Below, piece after piece: positions 1-10,628 of a stretch of DNA of 64,000 nucleotides (positions are counted from its first letter, which is position 1; each line of letters starts with the position of its first letter). The notes below the pieces were generated by a model. That model was not told the DNA's origin. It made no database searches and saw only the letters and a list, made by a program, of their open reading frames with translations. Made by a program: the position numbers and the translations under genes. Origin of the DNA: Parietichytrium sp. I65-24A (taxonomy: Eukaryota; Sar; Bigyra; Thraustochytrida; Thraustochytriidae); contig BLSF01000084.1 of the NCBI GenBank assembly GCA_012862575.1, positions 62,001 through 126,000 on the forward strand, given 5' to 3'.

Positions 1-3000
1 TCAAAGCAAACATCTGATCCTGCACCATTTGGAGCGTCTTAAAAATCACACGAGATTGCTCTATAAGCCCTCCTTTGTCTGCTTTCTTCGCCTCCTCGGC
101 GGCTTTATAGGCTTCTTCTGCAGCAGGGTCCGAGATCACCAGCTGAGCCCGCACCAGGATCTCCCCAAACGGTCTGTCCGAACGCGACCAGTGAAATAGA
201 AGATCAGTGTCTTCCTCCGAAATAGAAGAGGCTTCCTGTCCGCCAGTCAAGAAGGTGGGACCTAAGCCATCGGGAGCAGGGCCTTCACTCTGTGGCTTCT
301 TTCTTCGCAGGATGGATCTAGCAAATGAGCCCGACATAGGTCTTTTCTTCGTTGAGCCCCTCAATGACCGCGAGAGCCCGGCGCTCGACCTTTGTGCATC
401 CCTTCCCTGTGCTGCTGCCCACAGCTGCTGATCCGCTTTGCTATTGTCAAAGCGCAGAGAAAGAGGGATCCACTGCTCGTGAATTGGCTGGTCTTGAATG
501 CGGTCATCTTGAACTAGGGTGCTGAGAGGAATCTCCGCGCGCCCGATAAAGTCTCGACGGGTAAAATCGTCTTCGTCAAAGACGTCGAATACAATTGTGG
601 CAGAACTTTTGCTCCATGGCTCGTCAGGCTCTTCCAGATCCTTTGCAGTGGTGATGACCAGGGACTCCTCGAAGGCATCGTCCCCCAGCTGCTCCGGACT
701 ATCCGGGTGGATCGGGGTCGCTGGAGAAAGTTGCTTGACTGCGCCTAGGGAGACGTTCTTAATTTGTTCGGATCGCATTCCATCCTCCGCACTGGAGGAC
801 CGAATATCAACACTTAGATTTGCCCCCCGGAGTCGTAGGGACAGGAGCACTTCTCCCACAACTGACCAGTGATAGTATACATTTTCAGGGTCAATCGCCA
901 AGTCATCACATGATGCGTTGTTGCGGTCGTGAGCAGGAGATTCCAGCGGGAACCACCCATTTACAGTACTCATTTCGCTCGTCATCATTCGAAGCGAAAC
1001 GAAAGCATACCCGACGCATTCAACACCTCTCCCATTCAGATATTGGCAGCTAACGACAAGCACATCATCCACATCCAACAGAAACTCTCGCCCCATCAAA
1101 AAGCGCTGATTCCATTTGGGGTTCACTTGTGCATCCACCATGGTCGTTCGCACCGAGGAAGGAAGCGAGCTGGACTTGCTGTCAATAATTTCAAGCAATA
1201 GCTTTTTCTCCAGAGTGCTCAACCAAGCCTTGCGAGAGTTGAGGCCACGGTCTACCTCGTCTCTTATGTCGACAAAGTCATCTGTGTTGGAGTTGTCCTC
1301 AAAACCATAGGTTGGGAGCCAGCTTGTCGTAGAATCTGCTCGGAGCACGGTTTTTCGGATGGTCTCCTGATACAGCTTTTCGCGTCTCGTTGCAATGCTC
1401 ATAGATGGCGAAATGATGGAAGACATTGACCGAAGCCCCGTGACGCTTCGCGGAGACCCAGGCGACCGCTGCCGTATGCCGAGCCCGGATCGAATTCCGA
1501 CTCGATCCCGTTGTTGCGAGAGAGGCTCTTCGGCGCTCACCACCCGGCCTTTATTATCTAGGTGGAGCGAGTTTGTTTCCTTAATCAAATTTTCTCCCTG
1601 TTCGCCCTCAACAATCGGAAGCATTTCCTGTGAGTGCGTAATCTTTCGCTTCAGGTGCTTGGCAGGGTTAGTATGCGTTGAGCCCTGGCTGGGAAGGGTA
1701 CTACCGCCATGGATACTTGCACTCGTGCTGGCTTTGGAGGAGCCTCGGGTGTTTGTGAGAAACTTCTCCCTCGTTGAGGCCAGGAGTGAATTCGGGACGA
1801 TCTGCATGCTGCAAACGAATGATCTATGATCCGTTGAAGTTGTCGAGGTGCCGTTTCCTGGACTGGGAGGAAGGCGCGCCAGTCCACGAGTTCCGATCGC
1901 AATAATCTCCAACGAAGGCTTGCTGTACAACTTGCGGTCAACAAAATATTCAAACGCGGGTACTCCAGAACCGGCGTCACTAGATGATCGCCACTGAATG
2001 AGGTTGCAGCCCGGCACGCCCTTAAAGCCGATTGGAGAAGCGCTCCAGTCAGGGTTTAGAGACTTGTAGACCGTTCGAGTGCGACCTAATTTTACCTCCT
2101 TGACTTTTCCATGCGCCGCGTCGCCATTGAGGAGTGATATGTTCACCAGCGGGTCAGATTTGCCGTTTTCGTCCATAGCGACTAAATTACGGCCTTTGAC
2201 AATAGTGATCAGCAGACGAGCCTTCGTGTCGTTCTCTCCGATGCCAGACTTTTGTAAAAGATGTGAGGCGAATCGGCCGTAAGCGCGGTCTTTGTGACGG
2301 TTTATGATGTATATCAAGAGTACGAAGGGAATCACTGCCAACATTCGACTGGACCAAAAGTCGATTACGCAAACGAGAACGAGAATAGCCAAACCGCCTG
2401 CACTAACCTTGCTATTTGCCCAGTTGAGAACGTAGCCCACGCTTCCGAATAGAGAGGTGAATGCGTTGAATAGCGCGATGCTACGATTGATCTCGTGACG
2501 AAGATTTGCCACAGAGAAAGGCTTCTTGGCATGTCTGGTAGGGTTGGCGTGAATAGCCAGTGAGCCGGCCATTAGATTCTCGGTGAAATTCATCCACAGA
2601 CGAAGGGTTCCCTGCCTCTTACCTTTGTTGTCGGTCAATTTTAGCTTTACAGGCGGGCTTTCCGCAGCAAACATCACACTTTCGCTGCCAAACATTGCGT
2701 TTGCCTCGTGCTCAATGACGTCAAACATATTTACCTTCGCAGAACCCAAAAGCTTGGGTGCTTTCGAAGCGCCGCCAGACGCCCCAAACATTGCAGCCCC
2801 AATGCCCTCACGCGCGGATGTGTGTTCGTTTCCGGGCACGTTCCACACTTCGAAGGAGAACTTGTTGAACATATTCCGTACTGGAAATCGGAAAGAAGCT
2901 AATTTGGGATCGAACTGGACATTTACCACTCCTTTGAAGGTTCGGGTAATCACCTGCTTTTTGTCATACTTCACCACACAGCGCAGATTATTCCCAAAGT

Positions 3001-6000
3001 CATTCGTGTCCATCTTGAGCTTGGCGATGTGAACGTTGACAGTACCTAAAGTGGGCTCAAGGAGGTCCATAACCTCCACCAGGCGAATGGAAATATGTGC
3101 CTCCGGGGTATCCACCGAGAGGCGCGCATACTGTGGTCTCGAGGCCCCTTCGACCAATATTCTGTGGGAAATCGAGCCCTTTTGCTCGTATGTAAAGGGA
3201 GATTTGTGTCTGTGCTTCAAGTCCTCAACAAGGTCAAGAGGGAACCAGCCCTCCAAAGTACGGCCAGCGCTTTCCCGAAGCTCGTCCAATGGGTACGTAA
3301 AGATTGCGAATGGCTCCCCAGTTTCTTCCGAGCAAAATTCAATAAGAGCCTGCTCCTCAAGTTCGCTTTCATCGAGGGCTTCAAAATAGAGCTCTTCGTG
3401 GCAAACAGCGTGCCCGTGTGTCATCCGGCACAGCGAGGTCTCTCTCTGATTCGAGCCAACTCTGGCTCGAACAAAGATCCTGGAAGTCTGCTCAGATGCT
3501 GCAGGATCCACAAGGCCCTTCGCGCGGTTGATGCGAAGGACAAGCTTTTCCTGTGCCATAAGCCGAGTCTCAGAAACTGGAACAAGCTGGATCCCAAGCT
3601 TTAGTCGGACTTTGTATTCCCGGTGTGGCAGATTGAGCAAGGAGTTCTCTCTGCCTTGCCCTTCCAAAGCTTCTTCGATGCCAAGCTGCGGAGCTCTCAG
3701 TAGATCAAGGGTAAACCATGACTGCAGCAACATGCCGTCTTTATCAATGTAGCCCATGCGGTCCATGACAAAGCCCAAGTCGATGTAGGTAGCAGCAATG
3801 ATTTGTCCGCCATGCTTGTCAGACTCTGGCACCTCCACAAAGTCATAGCCCTTGTCGGAGGGCACCCTAACGCTCACAAGAATCCTATCCTGACGACAGA
3901 GCCCGGTTGCTTCCGGGATGGAAGACTCTGTGAAGAGGAAACGCTCCTTGTAGATCGGGTTAATGGAGTCCTTGACAACTCTCGTCTTTGTCGTCTTCGG
4001 CCCACAGCTCACAGTAACAAATGAAGAGATTCCGCCATTCTCATCGGCGGGGGGTAGCCCGGTGGCGCTAATTACATGAAGATTCATGCGATAGAACCAT
4101 ACCTTTCCATTATAGATTTGATACTGGGCTTTCTTTGAGTTGGCGACGGCCTGCAAAAGATCAGCCGCAGAACTCAAATTTCTCCGCTGAAGAAAATCTC
4201 GAACTGGACCGGTATCGGGCTCGCGATTCATGCTTTTGGCTTCCTCACTCTCCAGAGATCCAATCGCCGTAGGTATATTTTTCTCTGGATTGCTCAGCCT
4301 CTGCGTAACTTGAGTTGACTGTGGTGTCGAATTCTCCTTGTCCAACACTGAGAATGAAAATTCCAACTGAATCTCTCCAAGATCCTCGTTGGCCTCCAAG
4401 CGCATCGTCGAAGCGTCATAGTTTCCAGCGACGACCTCCGAGCTCTTCAATGCGTACCACGTCGGGCCGCCTGGAGAGCCTAGAATACTCCAAAGAGGAA
4501 TAGCTACTTCCCCAAGGTCGTCATCTTTCAAAAGGTGGTCATGGTCTTTCACCCGGATGTGAACAATGTCAGTCTCGGTCAGAAACTCCTGTCCTCGTCC
4601 AAACTCAAATGTGAAGTTCCATAGGGGGTTTAATGTCTTGAAATGAACAGGCGTCTGCTTCTTCACCTTGCGTACCTGGACTATGGCATACGGGTCGCTT
4701 TTACCGTTTGGATCAGCGGCACGGACGTTCCGCGCCTGAATGGCGCGAACGTACAACAAGGTTTGCGAGTGGCAGTACCTGCGGTTTAACATCCCCAGAG
4801 GGGCCGACGCAGCTGCGTTGCCTTCTGTATCGTCCGAATTCTGTTTGTTGAGTATCTTCGATTCCACCACCTTCTTGATGAAGGACCGAGGTTCCACGTC
4901 TTTGTGCGATGCTGCACTCCGCATTGTCGTCAATGCATTGAGTCCGCCTCTAATGTCCAGCCCATCACCACACGAGCCACAATAATAATACATCCTCAAT
5001 TTGACTTCACCTCTCACAGTAGGCATACCTGGCGTCCGATGAAGGAGATACCACTTGGCGGGGGCGTTCATGCTGACAGCATCTACACTCTTGTATCTCG
5101 AAAGCGGGGGAATCGCGTGACTCCTGGAGTGCGAGCTGGAAGACTTGCTCCCCGCGGACGACGCATCGGCCTCAACCTCAGGGTCTGCGGCCTTCACCTC
5201 CTCGATGGGAGCCCCGAATTCGTTCTCGCCGCTTCCGCTCATCCGTGGGTTTTCCGAATTGCGATCAATGTGAGACGCTATGGCCCACAAAGGCAACTCC
5301 ACCATACCGAGGTCATCGTCAAATCCAAACTTGTCTTTATCTTTGAGGATGATTGTCAGCGTGTCATCAAGAGAAACTATTTCTTTGGGGTTGTCGTCGC
5401 CTCCGATTGTGAAAATCTCCTTCCAACTGGGCGTAAGGGTTTTCGGGATTACCTTGGTCTTGCGTTTCGCAGACTTGAGCTTCAAGATGCAATAGGGATC
5501 CGACAGGCCGTTTGAGTCTGCCGCCAGGAGCCCACGGCCCTCTACGACCTCCACCCTCAAGACTGGTCTGGAATGCGCGCTTAGCGCTGGATGAATGCCA
5601 GGCCCGGCAAACTCGGTTTGGGTTGACACAACAGAGCTTACGGCCTCGCTACTGGCTGGTTTAATGGACGGGTGCAAAATATCCCCAGCTTCAACATCCT
5701 CCCCGCCAGGCTGCTCGTCAACTACTGCGTTGCCTCCTCCGGATGCCCCATCCGGTACCACGACCTCTTCGTCCGACTCTGTTTCTCCCTCTGGAGCAGA
5801 CAGCCAGTCTCCTTCGCATTCAACGCCATCAGAGGTCAACGTATATCCGTTCGGGTCCAATCCGTCGCTAATAAGCATCTCCTGGGTTTTGTGAACCGGC
5901 CGCCCTATTACCGCTTTGAGTGCAGTTGTCACACTGTGTGCGCCATCTTTTAGAGCCAGCTTGACAGACCTGGAGCCGGAGAGCGATGATACGCTAGACT

Positions 6001-6628
6001 CCACGGACATGTCCCCGTTCGAATTCGCGCGGCGGTAGCCACGCCGAGGTGGAGAGCCGAGGTGGTCTTCGCCTTCCCCCAAGACGTCACCAGCCGTGTC
6101 CACATCAGAATCAGCACCAGCTCCGAACTCGTCGTCAGTGCCGCCGACATAATCTTCCCAGTACGCAGAAATACCTACTTGCCCACTTGCCGTCTTCAGA
6201 TTTTCGTATGGCTGCAAAGGGAACCACGCCTTGCTTCTGCTTGTCCCTAGCTCTGACACACTGCGCAGAGCAATCGTCACGGCGCCAACGTTGCGTGATA
6301 TTTTCAGTGTTCCCACGTATTTCACGCGAATCACCAGAAGATCTTCATAGCTCAAGTTGTGCACGCTCTTCACCCCCCAGCGCCTCAGCACCACAGGTTC
6401 ATCCAGATCACACACACATTCTTCCCCCTGATCCCCTTGCCGCTTCGCAGTCCCACTCAGAACCTTATGATGCACGCTGTTCAGAGATAATTTGCAAAAC
6501 ACAGATTTCCCGTCCAGACTCCCCGTCAAGTGCCGCAGCCCGTGTAGTACAACCACCAGCCCTTTCCTAGCGTAATCTGACGTTTCAAGCTCCGTTCTGG
6601 GGCTCCAAGGCTCTGAGTCGTCCGCCAT
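1..6628 (-). CDS. MCTP-like multi-C2-domain membrane protein (3' end outside window)
   Basis: One uninterrupted frame runs from ATG at 6628 to the left edge (at least 2,209 codons, no stop), so the C-terminus is missing. C2 domains are visible near residues 350-460 (D-S-N-G-L-S-D-P-Y), 620-740 (D-P-N-G-K-S-D-P-Y), 835-950, 1020-1130, 1180-1300, 1470-1590 (D-E-N-G-K-S-D-P) and 1800-2060, with a divergent one near the N-terminus. The repeated Asp-x-Asn-Gly...Ser-Asp-Pro loops are the calcium-binding type. Residues about 1385-1445 hold two hydrophobic segments (around A-I-L-V-L-V-C-V and L-A-V-I-P-F-V-L-L), preceded by an Asn-Arg-x-x-Ala-Leu-Phe stretch. This resembles the C-terminal hairpin of MCTP proteins, which tether ER to other membranes. 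Oddly, the hairpin is internal and more C2 domains follow. The role as a calcium-responsive tether is inferred. A ferlin is the alternative, but ferlins end in a single membrane helix. Confidence 0.85.
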   Translation of the reverse strand, partial: MADDSEPWSPRTELETSDYARKGLVVVLHGLRHLTGSLDGKSVFCKLSLNSVHHKVLSGTAKRQGDQGEECVCDLDEPVVLRRWGVKSVHNLSYEDLLVIRVKYVGTLKISRNVGAVTIALRSVSELGTSRSKAWFPLQPYENLKTASGQVGISAYWEDYVGGTDDEFGAGADSDVDTAGDVLGEGEDHLGSPPRRGYRRANSNGDMSVESSVSSLSGSRSVKLALKDGAHSVTTALKAVIGRPVHKTQEMLISDGLDPNGYTLTSDGVECEGDWLSAPEGETESDEEVVVPDGASGGGNAVVDEQPGGEDVEAGDILHPSIKPASSEAVSSVVSTQTEFAGPGIHPALSAHSRPVLRVEVVEGRGLLAADSNGLSDPYCILKLKSAKRKTKVIPKTLTPSWKEIFTIGGDDNPKEIVSLDDTLTIILKDKDKFGFDDDLGMVELPLWAIASHIDRNSENPRMSGSGENEFGAPIEEVKAADPEVEADASSAGSKSSSSHSRSHAIPPLSRYKSVDAVSMNAPAKWYLLHRTPGMPTVRGEVKLRMYYYCGSCGDGLDIRGGLNALTTMRSAASHKDVEPRSFIKKVVESKILNKQNSDDTEGNAAASAPLGMLNRRYCHSQTLLYVRAIQARNVRAADPNGKSDPYAIVQVRKVKKQTPVHFKTLNPLWNFTFEFGRGQEFLTETDIVHIRVKDHDHLLKDDDLGEVAIPLWSILGSPGGPTWYALKSSEVVAGNYDASTMRLEANEDLGEIQLEFSFSVLDKENSTPQSTQVTQRLSNPEKNIPTAIGSLESEEAKSMNREPDTGPVRDFLQRRNLSSAADLLQAVANSKKAQYQIYNGKVWFYRMNLHVISATGLPPADENGGISSFVTVSCGPKTTKTRVVKDSINPIYKERFLFTESSIPEATGLCRQDRILVSVRVPSDKGYDFVEVPESDKHGGQIIAATYIDLGFVMDRMGYIDKDGMLLQSWFTLDLLRAPQLGIEEALEGQGRENSLLNLPHREYKVRLKLGIQLVPVSETRLMAQEKLVLRINRAKGLVDPAASEQTSRIFVRARVGSNQRETSLCRMTHGHAVCHEELYFEALDESELEEQALIEFCSEETGEPFAIFTYPLDELRESAGRTLEGWFPLDLVEDLKHRHKSPFTYEQKGSISHRILVEGASRPQYARLSVDTPEAHISIRLVEVMDLLEPTLGTVNVHIAKLKMDTNDFGNNLRCVVKYDKKQVITRTFKGVVNVQFDPKLASFRFPVRNMFNKFSFEVWNVPGNEHTSAREGIGAAMFGASGGASKAPKLLGSAKVNMFDVIEHEANAMFGSESVMFAAESPPVKLKLTDNKGKRQGTLRLWMNFTENLMAGSLAIHANPTRHAKKPFSVANLRHEINRSIALFNAFTSLFGSVGYVLNWANSKVSAGGLAILVLVCVIDFWSSRMLAVIPFVLLIYIINRHKDRAYGRFASHLLQKSGIGENDTKARLLITIVKGRNLVAMDENGKSDPLVNISLLNGDAAHGKVKEVKLGRTRTVYKSLNPDWSASPIGFKGVPGCNLIQWRSSSDAGSGVPAFEYFVDRKLYSKPSLEIIAIGTRGLARLPPSPGNGTSTTSTDHRSFVCSMQIVPNSLLASTREKFLTNTRGSSKASTSASIHGGSTLPSQGSTHTNPAKHLKRKITHSQEMLPIVEGEQGENLIKETNSLHLDNKGRVVSAEEPLSQQRDRVGIRSGLGIRQRSPGSPRSVTGLRSMSSIISPSMSIATRREKLYQETIRKTVLRADSTTSWLPTYGFEDNSNTDDFVDIRDEVDRGLNSRKAWLSTLEKKLLLEIIDSKSSSLPSSVRTTMVDAQVNPKWNQRFLMGREFLLDVDDVLVVSCQYLNGRGVECVGYAFVSLRMMTSEMSTVNGWFPLESPAHDRNNASCDDLAIDPENVYYHWSVVGEVLLSLRLRGANLSVDIRSSSAEDGMRSEQIKNVSLGAVKQLSPATPIHPDSPEQLGDDAFEESLVITTAKDLEEPDEPWSKSSATIVFDVFDEDDFTRRDFIGRAEIPLSTLVQDDRIQDQPIHEQWIPLSLRFDNSKADQQLWAAAQGRDAQRSSAGLSRSLRGSTKKRPMSGSFARSILRRKKPQSEGPAPDGLGPTFLTGGQEASSISEEDTDLLFHWSRSDRPFGEILVRAQLVISDPAAEEAYKAAEEAKKADKGGLIEQSRVIFKTLQMVQDQMFAL

Positions 6629-6938
6629 GGCCCCAGCAGCCAGAGCGCCACGCGCCGCAAGATCCGACTGAGCCTGTCGTTCGACTCTCGCTACTCGGGC
6701 AATACAATCGCGAAACGATCAAGCCCTGATGCCGCAGGAAGGAAGACGAGAGCGACCACTCCAAACAAATCCCAGCTTCCACTTTCACGCAAGCAAGGAC
6801 GCAAGCAAGCAAGCTCCTGACGCCGCGGGCGAGCCAAAGCGACTACAATAGGCGCTCTCAATGCCGTTCAGACCCACGCCGCACCACCTATCTCAGCTTC
6901 TACACCTCCAAAGCCAGCTCTTGCACAGCCTCCAGCCA

Positions 6939-6972
<34 letters not shown>

Positions 6973-7072
6973 AGCGCGACCCTGAGATCCTGAGATCCGT
7001 GTTGCGATCGCAATCGCAAATCGCAAATCGCAATCGCAATTGTTCCGAACTCCGATACCTCCGCAAGAGCAG
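6629..7072. other. Upstream region of the C2 gene with CGACAC repeat
   Basis: Intergenic sequence 5' of the C2-protein gene. It contains a CGACAC hexanucleotide run at about 6939-6974 and short AATCGCA repeats at about 7010-7040. Frames crossing it are low-complexity on both strands and I do not regard them as genes. It probably holds the promoter of the minus-strand C2 gene, but I recognise no specific element. Confidence 0.5.
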
Positions 7073-7530
7073 GAGCAGACCCACAGATCCACAATATCAA
7101 GGACAACACCGTCCTTCTGTAAACGTCCACGTTCGCACGCAGAGCAGACCCACAGATTCACAGATTCACAGTACCAAGGACAACACCGTCCTTCTGTAAA
7201 CGTCCACGTTCGTATGCAGAGCAGACCCACAGATTCACAGATTTACAGATCCACAATATCAAGGACAACACCGTCCTTCTGTAAACGTCCTCGTTCGTAC
7301 GCAGAGCAAACCCACAGATTCACAGATTTACAGATCCACAATATCAAGGACAACACCGTCCTTCTGTGAACGTCCACGTTCGCACGCAGAGCAGACCCAC
7401 AGATTCACAGATTTACAGATTCACAGTACCAAGGACAACAACGTCCTTCTGTGAACGTCCACGTTCGTACGCAGAGCAGACCCACAGATTCACAGATTCA
7501 CAGATTCACAGTACCAAGGACAACACCGCG
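7073..7530. repeat. Six-unit tandem array, 69-85 bp units
   Basis: Units begin with GAGCAGACCCACAGATTC at about 7073, 7142, 7219, 7304, 7389 and 7474. Each continues through an ACAGATT/ACAGATC stretch, a (T/A)CCAAGGACAACACCGTCC-like block and AAACGTCCACGTTCG. Unit lengths of 69, 77, 85, 85 and 85 bp differ by about 8 bp, which is one ACAGATTC-type sub-repeat, so the array varies at two levels. It is followed by a TGTGTATCTG-rich tract to about 7570. It lies about 450 bp upstream of the C2-protein start codon. It is open in several frames only because unit lengths and composition avoid stops; no signal, domain or start codon supports translation. Confidence 0.9.
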
Positions 7531-9326
7531 TATGTATCTGTGTGTATCTGTGTATGTGTCTGTGTGGGTGGGCGGGGGGAGCGCAGGGTAACGCACCTAC
7601 GCGGAGGGGTAGGGCTGCGGCTAGGAGTCGCCGGGATTGGGTCCGCCGAGGGTGCGCACGTGGAGAGGAACGTTCCCGGAACGCGCGGGGACAGCTGGGA
7701 CGGATTTGGGTTCGTTTGAAGCTCAATGGAATCTCTTCGGAGATCTGGAAAAAATGAGTGGGAAAAGATTGTCGAACGGTGGGATTCGAACAGTGGTCAG
7801 CACGGTAAGGTTATGATATGGGAGAACTCCCAGGTGGAAAACGTAGTGCAGATTGTGATGGACTCCTTTGGACCCTTGCGCTAGCGGTAGCCTAGAGAAC
7901 GGTGTCGCTACCGGTACCGGTAATTAGTGTACTACTGAGTGAGTACCCTGAGGACTCACACTAATCAAAGGCGTTCTCCTGTCCGTTATGGAATTAGCAA
8001 AACTTTGAAACTCTGAACTTTGTTGAACTTGAACTTTACATTCGACCTTTCTTTGCGGCTTGAACCCATGTTCACGAGTCGAAGAGCTTGGATACGAATG
8101 GTTCGAAGGTCCATTGCGGCGATCCGCGCATGTTCAAACGACGTGTTCTTCTCGGGTCACGCGAACTCCAAGTAACTCTGCTATTTTCGAAGACCCCAAC
8201 CTGGCTATACATGGTTTCGAAATCGCTGCTGAGCTCGGCGATGCATTTATCTGAGACATCCGAGTTGTGCACACAAGTTGCACATCCCAGAGAAAAGTGG
8301 GCAGCAGTGCAAAGCTCAGTTTTTGACAGTTGCAACGGACATTCCAAGGCCAATGATTTTTCATTTAATGTTGAATGAGATAGATGGGAGGGACGCCCAT
8401 TGATGAAAACAAGAAGATCGGGGATTCTCTTGGAATTATACTATGGAACGTATATTTTCGGCTCTCGCAAGAGTTGTCTCGACAATTGCGTTCATCTTGT
8501 GCTTGTCTAAAGGGCCCGTAGATTCGTTCTCTATAGATTAATTTTTAAGAAAATTTTCAATTCATCTTAGGAACAACGCATGCAAAGCAGTGCCTCGCGA
8601 CGTGCGAGATTCTGATCGTGGTGTGTCTTGAAACTCGAAGCACTTGGTTTGTTGGAGAGTTCGTGATAGACGCCGGGGGTGAATGCAGCCTGATTGGCAA
8701 GCAAGAGTGGGTGAGTTTGGAAGTAGGACTGTCTTGCCGAAAAACTATACGTGGCAGGATGTGCCACCGTCGGTGAGTGAGTTGGCCCCAGCCCTGATTA
8801 GTTGCGTATGACACATAAGTGAAAAGTGTCGCCCACCGCCGGCTCTGATTGGCCAACCCAGATCTCCATGACATGACTTTATTTGTCGCTCTATACTAAT
8901 TTCTCAAATGGCAATTCCTCGCGATGGTAAGCAAAGGTGTAGGTATTGCACTCTTCATATCTGTTGCCCGTGGTAGCGAGACCCTGTAGGCGTCACTCAT
9001 TTGCACGGGCGCGGGGAAACCTTTGCGCATATCCGTTTCTGTAGTGCGATTCAGCGCTACAATAAGTGCCGGCTCGTGCAAAACGAATGTATAGTGAGTG
9101 GCCCATAGGCTCGTGAGTGTGTGAATTCAAGAATGGGGAGGGTTCAAAAGACCCTCTGCCGGGAGGGGCAAATATGGCGTAGCTTAAAAGAGCCTTGCCT
9201 GGTCCTTTAACTGACTTACCGTGTTGCAGCGCACGAAATCCGAGTCGCTCAAGATTGGAAAGCAGATCCCAAAAGCCACGCAAAAATATTTGCTCGCACA
9301 GCACAATCATACAAGTTGCGGGAACA
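7531..9326. other. Non-coding interval between C2 gene and protease gene
   Basis: About 1.8 kb without a supported gene. It includes a CCGGTACCGG-type palindrome at about 7910-7922 and GTACT(A)CTGAGTGAGTACC just after it. Short open frames occur on both strands at 8060-8380 but overlap one another and show no domain. The 3' part should contain the protease promoter; I see no clear TATA box. Confidence 0.5.
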
Positions 9327-10628
9327 ATGAGGTTCTCGGTCCTGACGGTCTTGTCCATGCTTGGCAGCATCGCGGCTGCGAGAGGCGCGGAGCTGAAGGG
9401 AAGTGTGGAAAGCTTGCCAAGAGAGCTTATTTACAAAGGCACAGTTGTGGACGGATCCGATGATCCGTACCCGTTCATGCTCTCGCTGTACATTGAAATG
9501 AACAGTCAGCTGTATTACGCCTGTGGTGCTTCTCTCATACACCCAAGCTGGGCAGTCACAGCATCGCACTGCATGAACCAGATAGCGAAGGTTGGATTTG
9601 GTGCATACGTCAGGAACCCGTCCAGCAGCAAAAATTATGTCGCGATTAAAAGCTATTCCTTTCCAGCTGGCAAGAACTCTCAATTTACAGATGTTGCGCT
9701 CATCGAGCTGGCGGAGCCACTCGACAAGGACGTCGTCATCTTCAATACTGACGCATCAGTTGCGGTTGAGGCTGGAACCGAGCTAATTGCGATGGGTTTT
9801 GGAAAAATCGAGGGTGATCTGTACGCCAAAGATGCGGCGCTCAGACAGGCCACCGTCAAGGTCATGAGCAAAGCCGATTGTAGCAAGGTGTTGGACGACG
9901 TCACGGATGACCACATTTGCGTCTTAGGGGACAACAACGAATCACCTTGTCTCGGCGATTCGGGAAGCCCTCTTGTGTACAAATCGGCCAATGGATGGGT
10001 TCAAGTTGGAATTGTTTCACGTGGTCAGTATGGGTGCGACGGAACTCCGGTTCTGTACGCACGATCATCTAGCTTTGCTGCCAAGGTTCAGAGCAAGATG
10101 GGCACCGACAAACTTCGCTCCGGCCAAGCCTCTGGGCCCACTTCGAGACCTACGATCGCTCCGACTCCTTCGCCCACGACTGTGCTGGAAGGCATCGCTT
10201 CAGCAAACACCAAATGCTCTGAGACCGCACTCTTGCAAGTTTCAGCCTCAACTCCAGGCGATTGCTTGACGTCGTGTATTCTTCAAGAAGATTGCGCAAG
10301 TTTCGGGTTCATTGCCTCCCAAAGTCAATGCAACTGCTATCCATCGTCATGCACCAAGGTATCATCCTCTGACGGAGAATCTTTATTTGACATCGAAGAA
10401 GCATTGGAAGAGTCTGCTTCAAACAACTACTATTGCAAAGCGAAGTCAAAACTGTTCCGAAAATCTAAGCAAACCTCCATGTTAGACTGTGCGCGGTCAT
10501 GTTTTCAGAATGAGTGCGCTTCGTTCTACCATGACACCAAATCGAAGTACTGCTACACCACGTCTGCTTCGTGTTCCTCCAGGAAGAAGAAGCGATACAA
10601 TCTTTGGAGGGTTGAAGACCTTGTATAA
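9327..10628 (+). CDS. Secreted trypsin-fold serine protease with C-terminal Cys-rich domain
   Basis: The 433-residue product starts at ATG 9327 because this gives a signal peptide (about residues 1-19, V-L-T-V-L-S-M-L-G-S core); the same frame is open upstream without one. The S1 peptidase domain spans about 38-260: His81 in T-A-S-H-C, Asp122 in T-D-V-A-L-I and Ser212 in G-D-S-G-S-P form the triad. The residue corresponding to chymotrypsin 189 is Ser (S-P-C-L-G-D-S), so a trypsin-like preference for Lys/Arg is not expected. The usual second Gly of G-D-S-G-G-P is Ser. The mature N-terminus would be V-V-D-G rather than I-V-G-G. A Pro/Thr linker (270-286) leads to a tail with paired Cys motifs (C-L-T-S-C, C-A-R-S-C) resembling a PAN/apple or WSC-like module. 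It is predicted to be extracellular; its substrate is unknown. Confidence 0.92.
   Translation: MRFSVLTVLSMLGSIAAARGAELKGSVESLPRELIYKGTVVDGSDDPYPFMLSLYIEMNSQLYYACGASLIHPSWAVTASHCMNQIAKVGFGAYVRNPSSSKNYVAIKSYSFPAGKNSQFTDVALIELAEPLDKDVVIFNTDASVAVEAGTELIAMGFGKIEGDLYAKDAALRQATVKVMSKADCSKVLDDVTDDHICVLGDNNESPCLGDSGSPLVYKSANGWVQVGIVSRGQYGCDGTPVLYARSSSFAAKVQSKMGTDKLRSGQASGPTSRPTIAPTPSPTTVLEGIASANTKCSETALLQVSASTPGDCLTSCILQEDCASFGFIASQSQCNCYPSSCTKVSSSDGESLFDIEEALEESASNNYYCKAKSKLFRKSKQTSMLDCARSCFQNECASFYHDTKSKYCYTTSASCSSRKKKRYNLWRVEDLV

Noticed and set aside
7073-7530. CRISPR-like regular repeat array
   Set aside because: Units are contiguous and vary by internal sub-repeats, there are no unique spacers, and the context is eukaryotic.
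7780-7850. tRNA-like T-loop (GTTCGAATCCC on the minus strand)
   Set aside because: The flanking bases do not form the T-arm stem, and no A-box, D-arm or acceptor stem can be paired.
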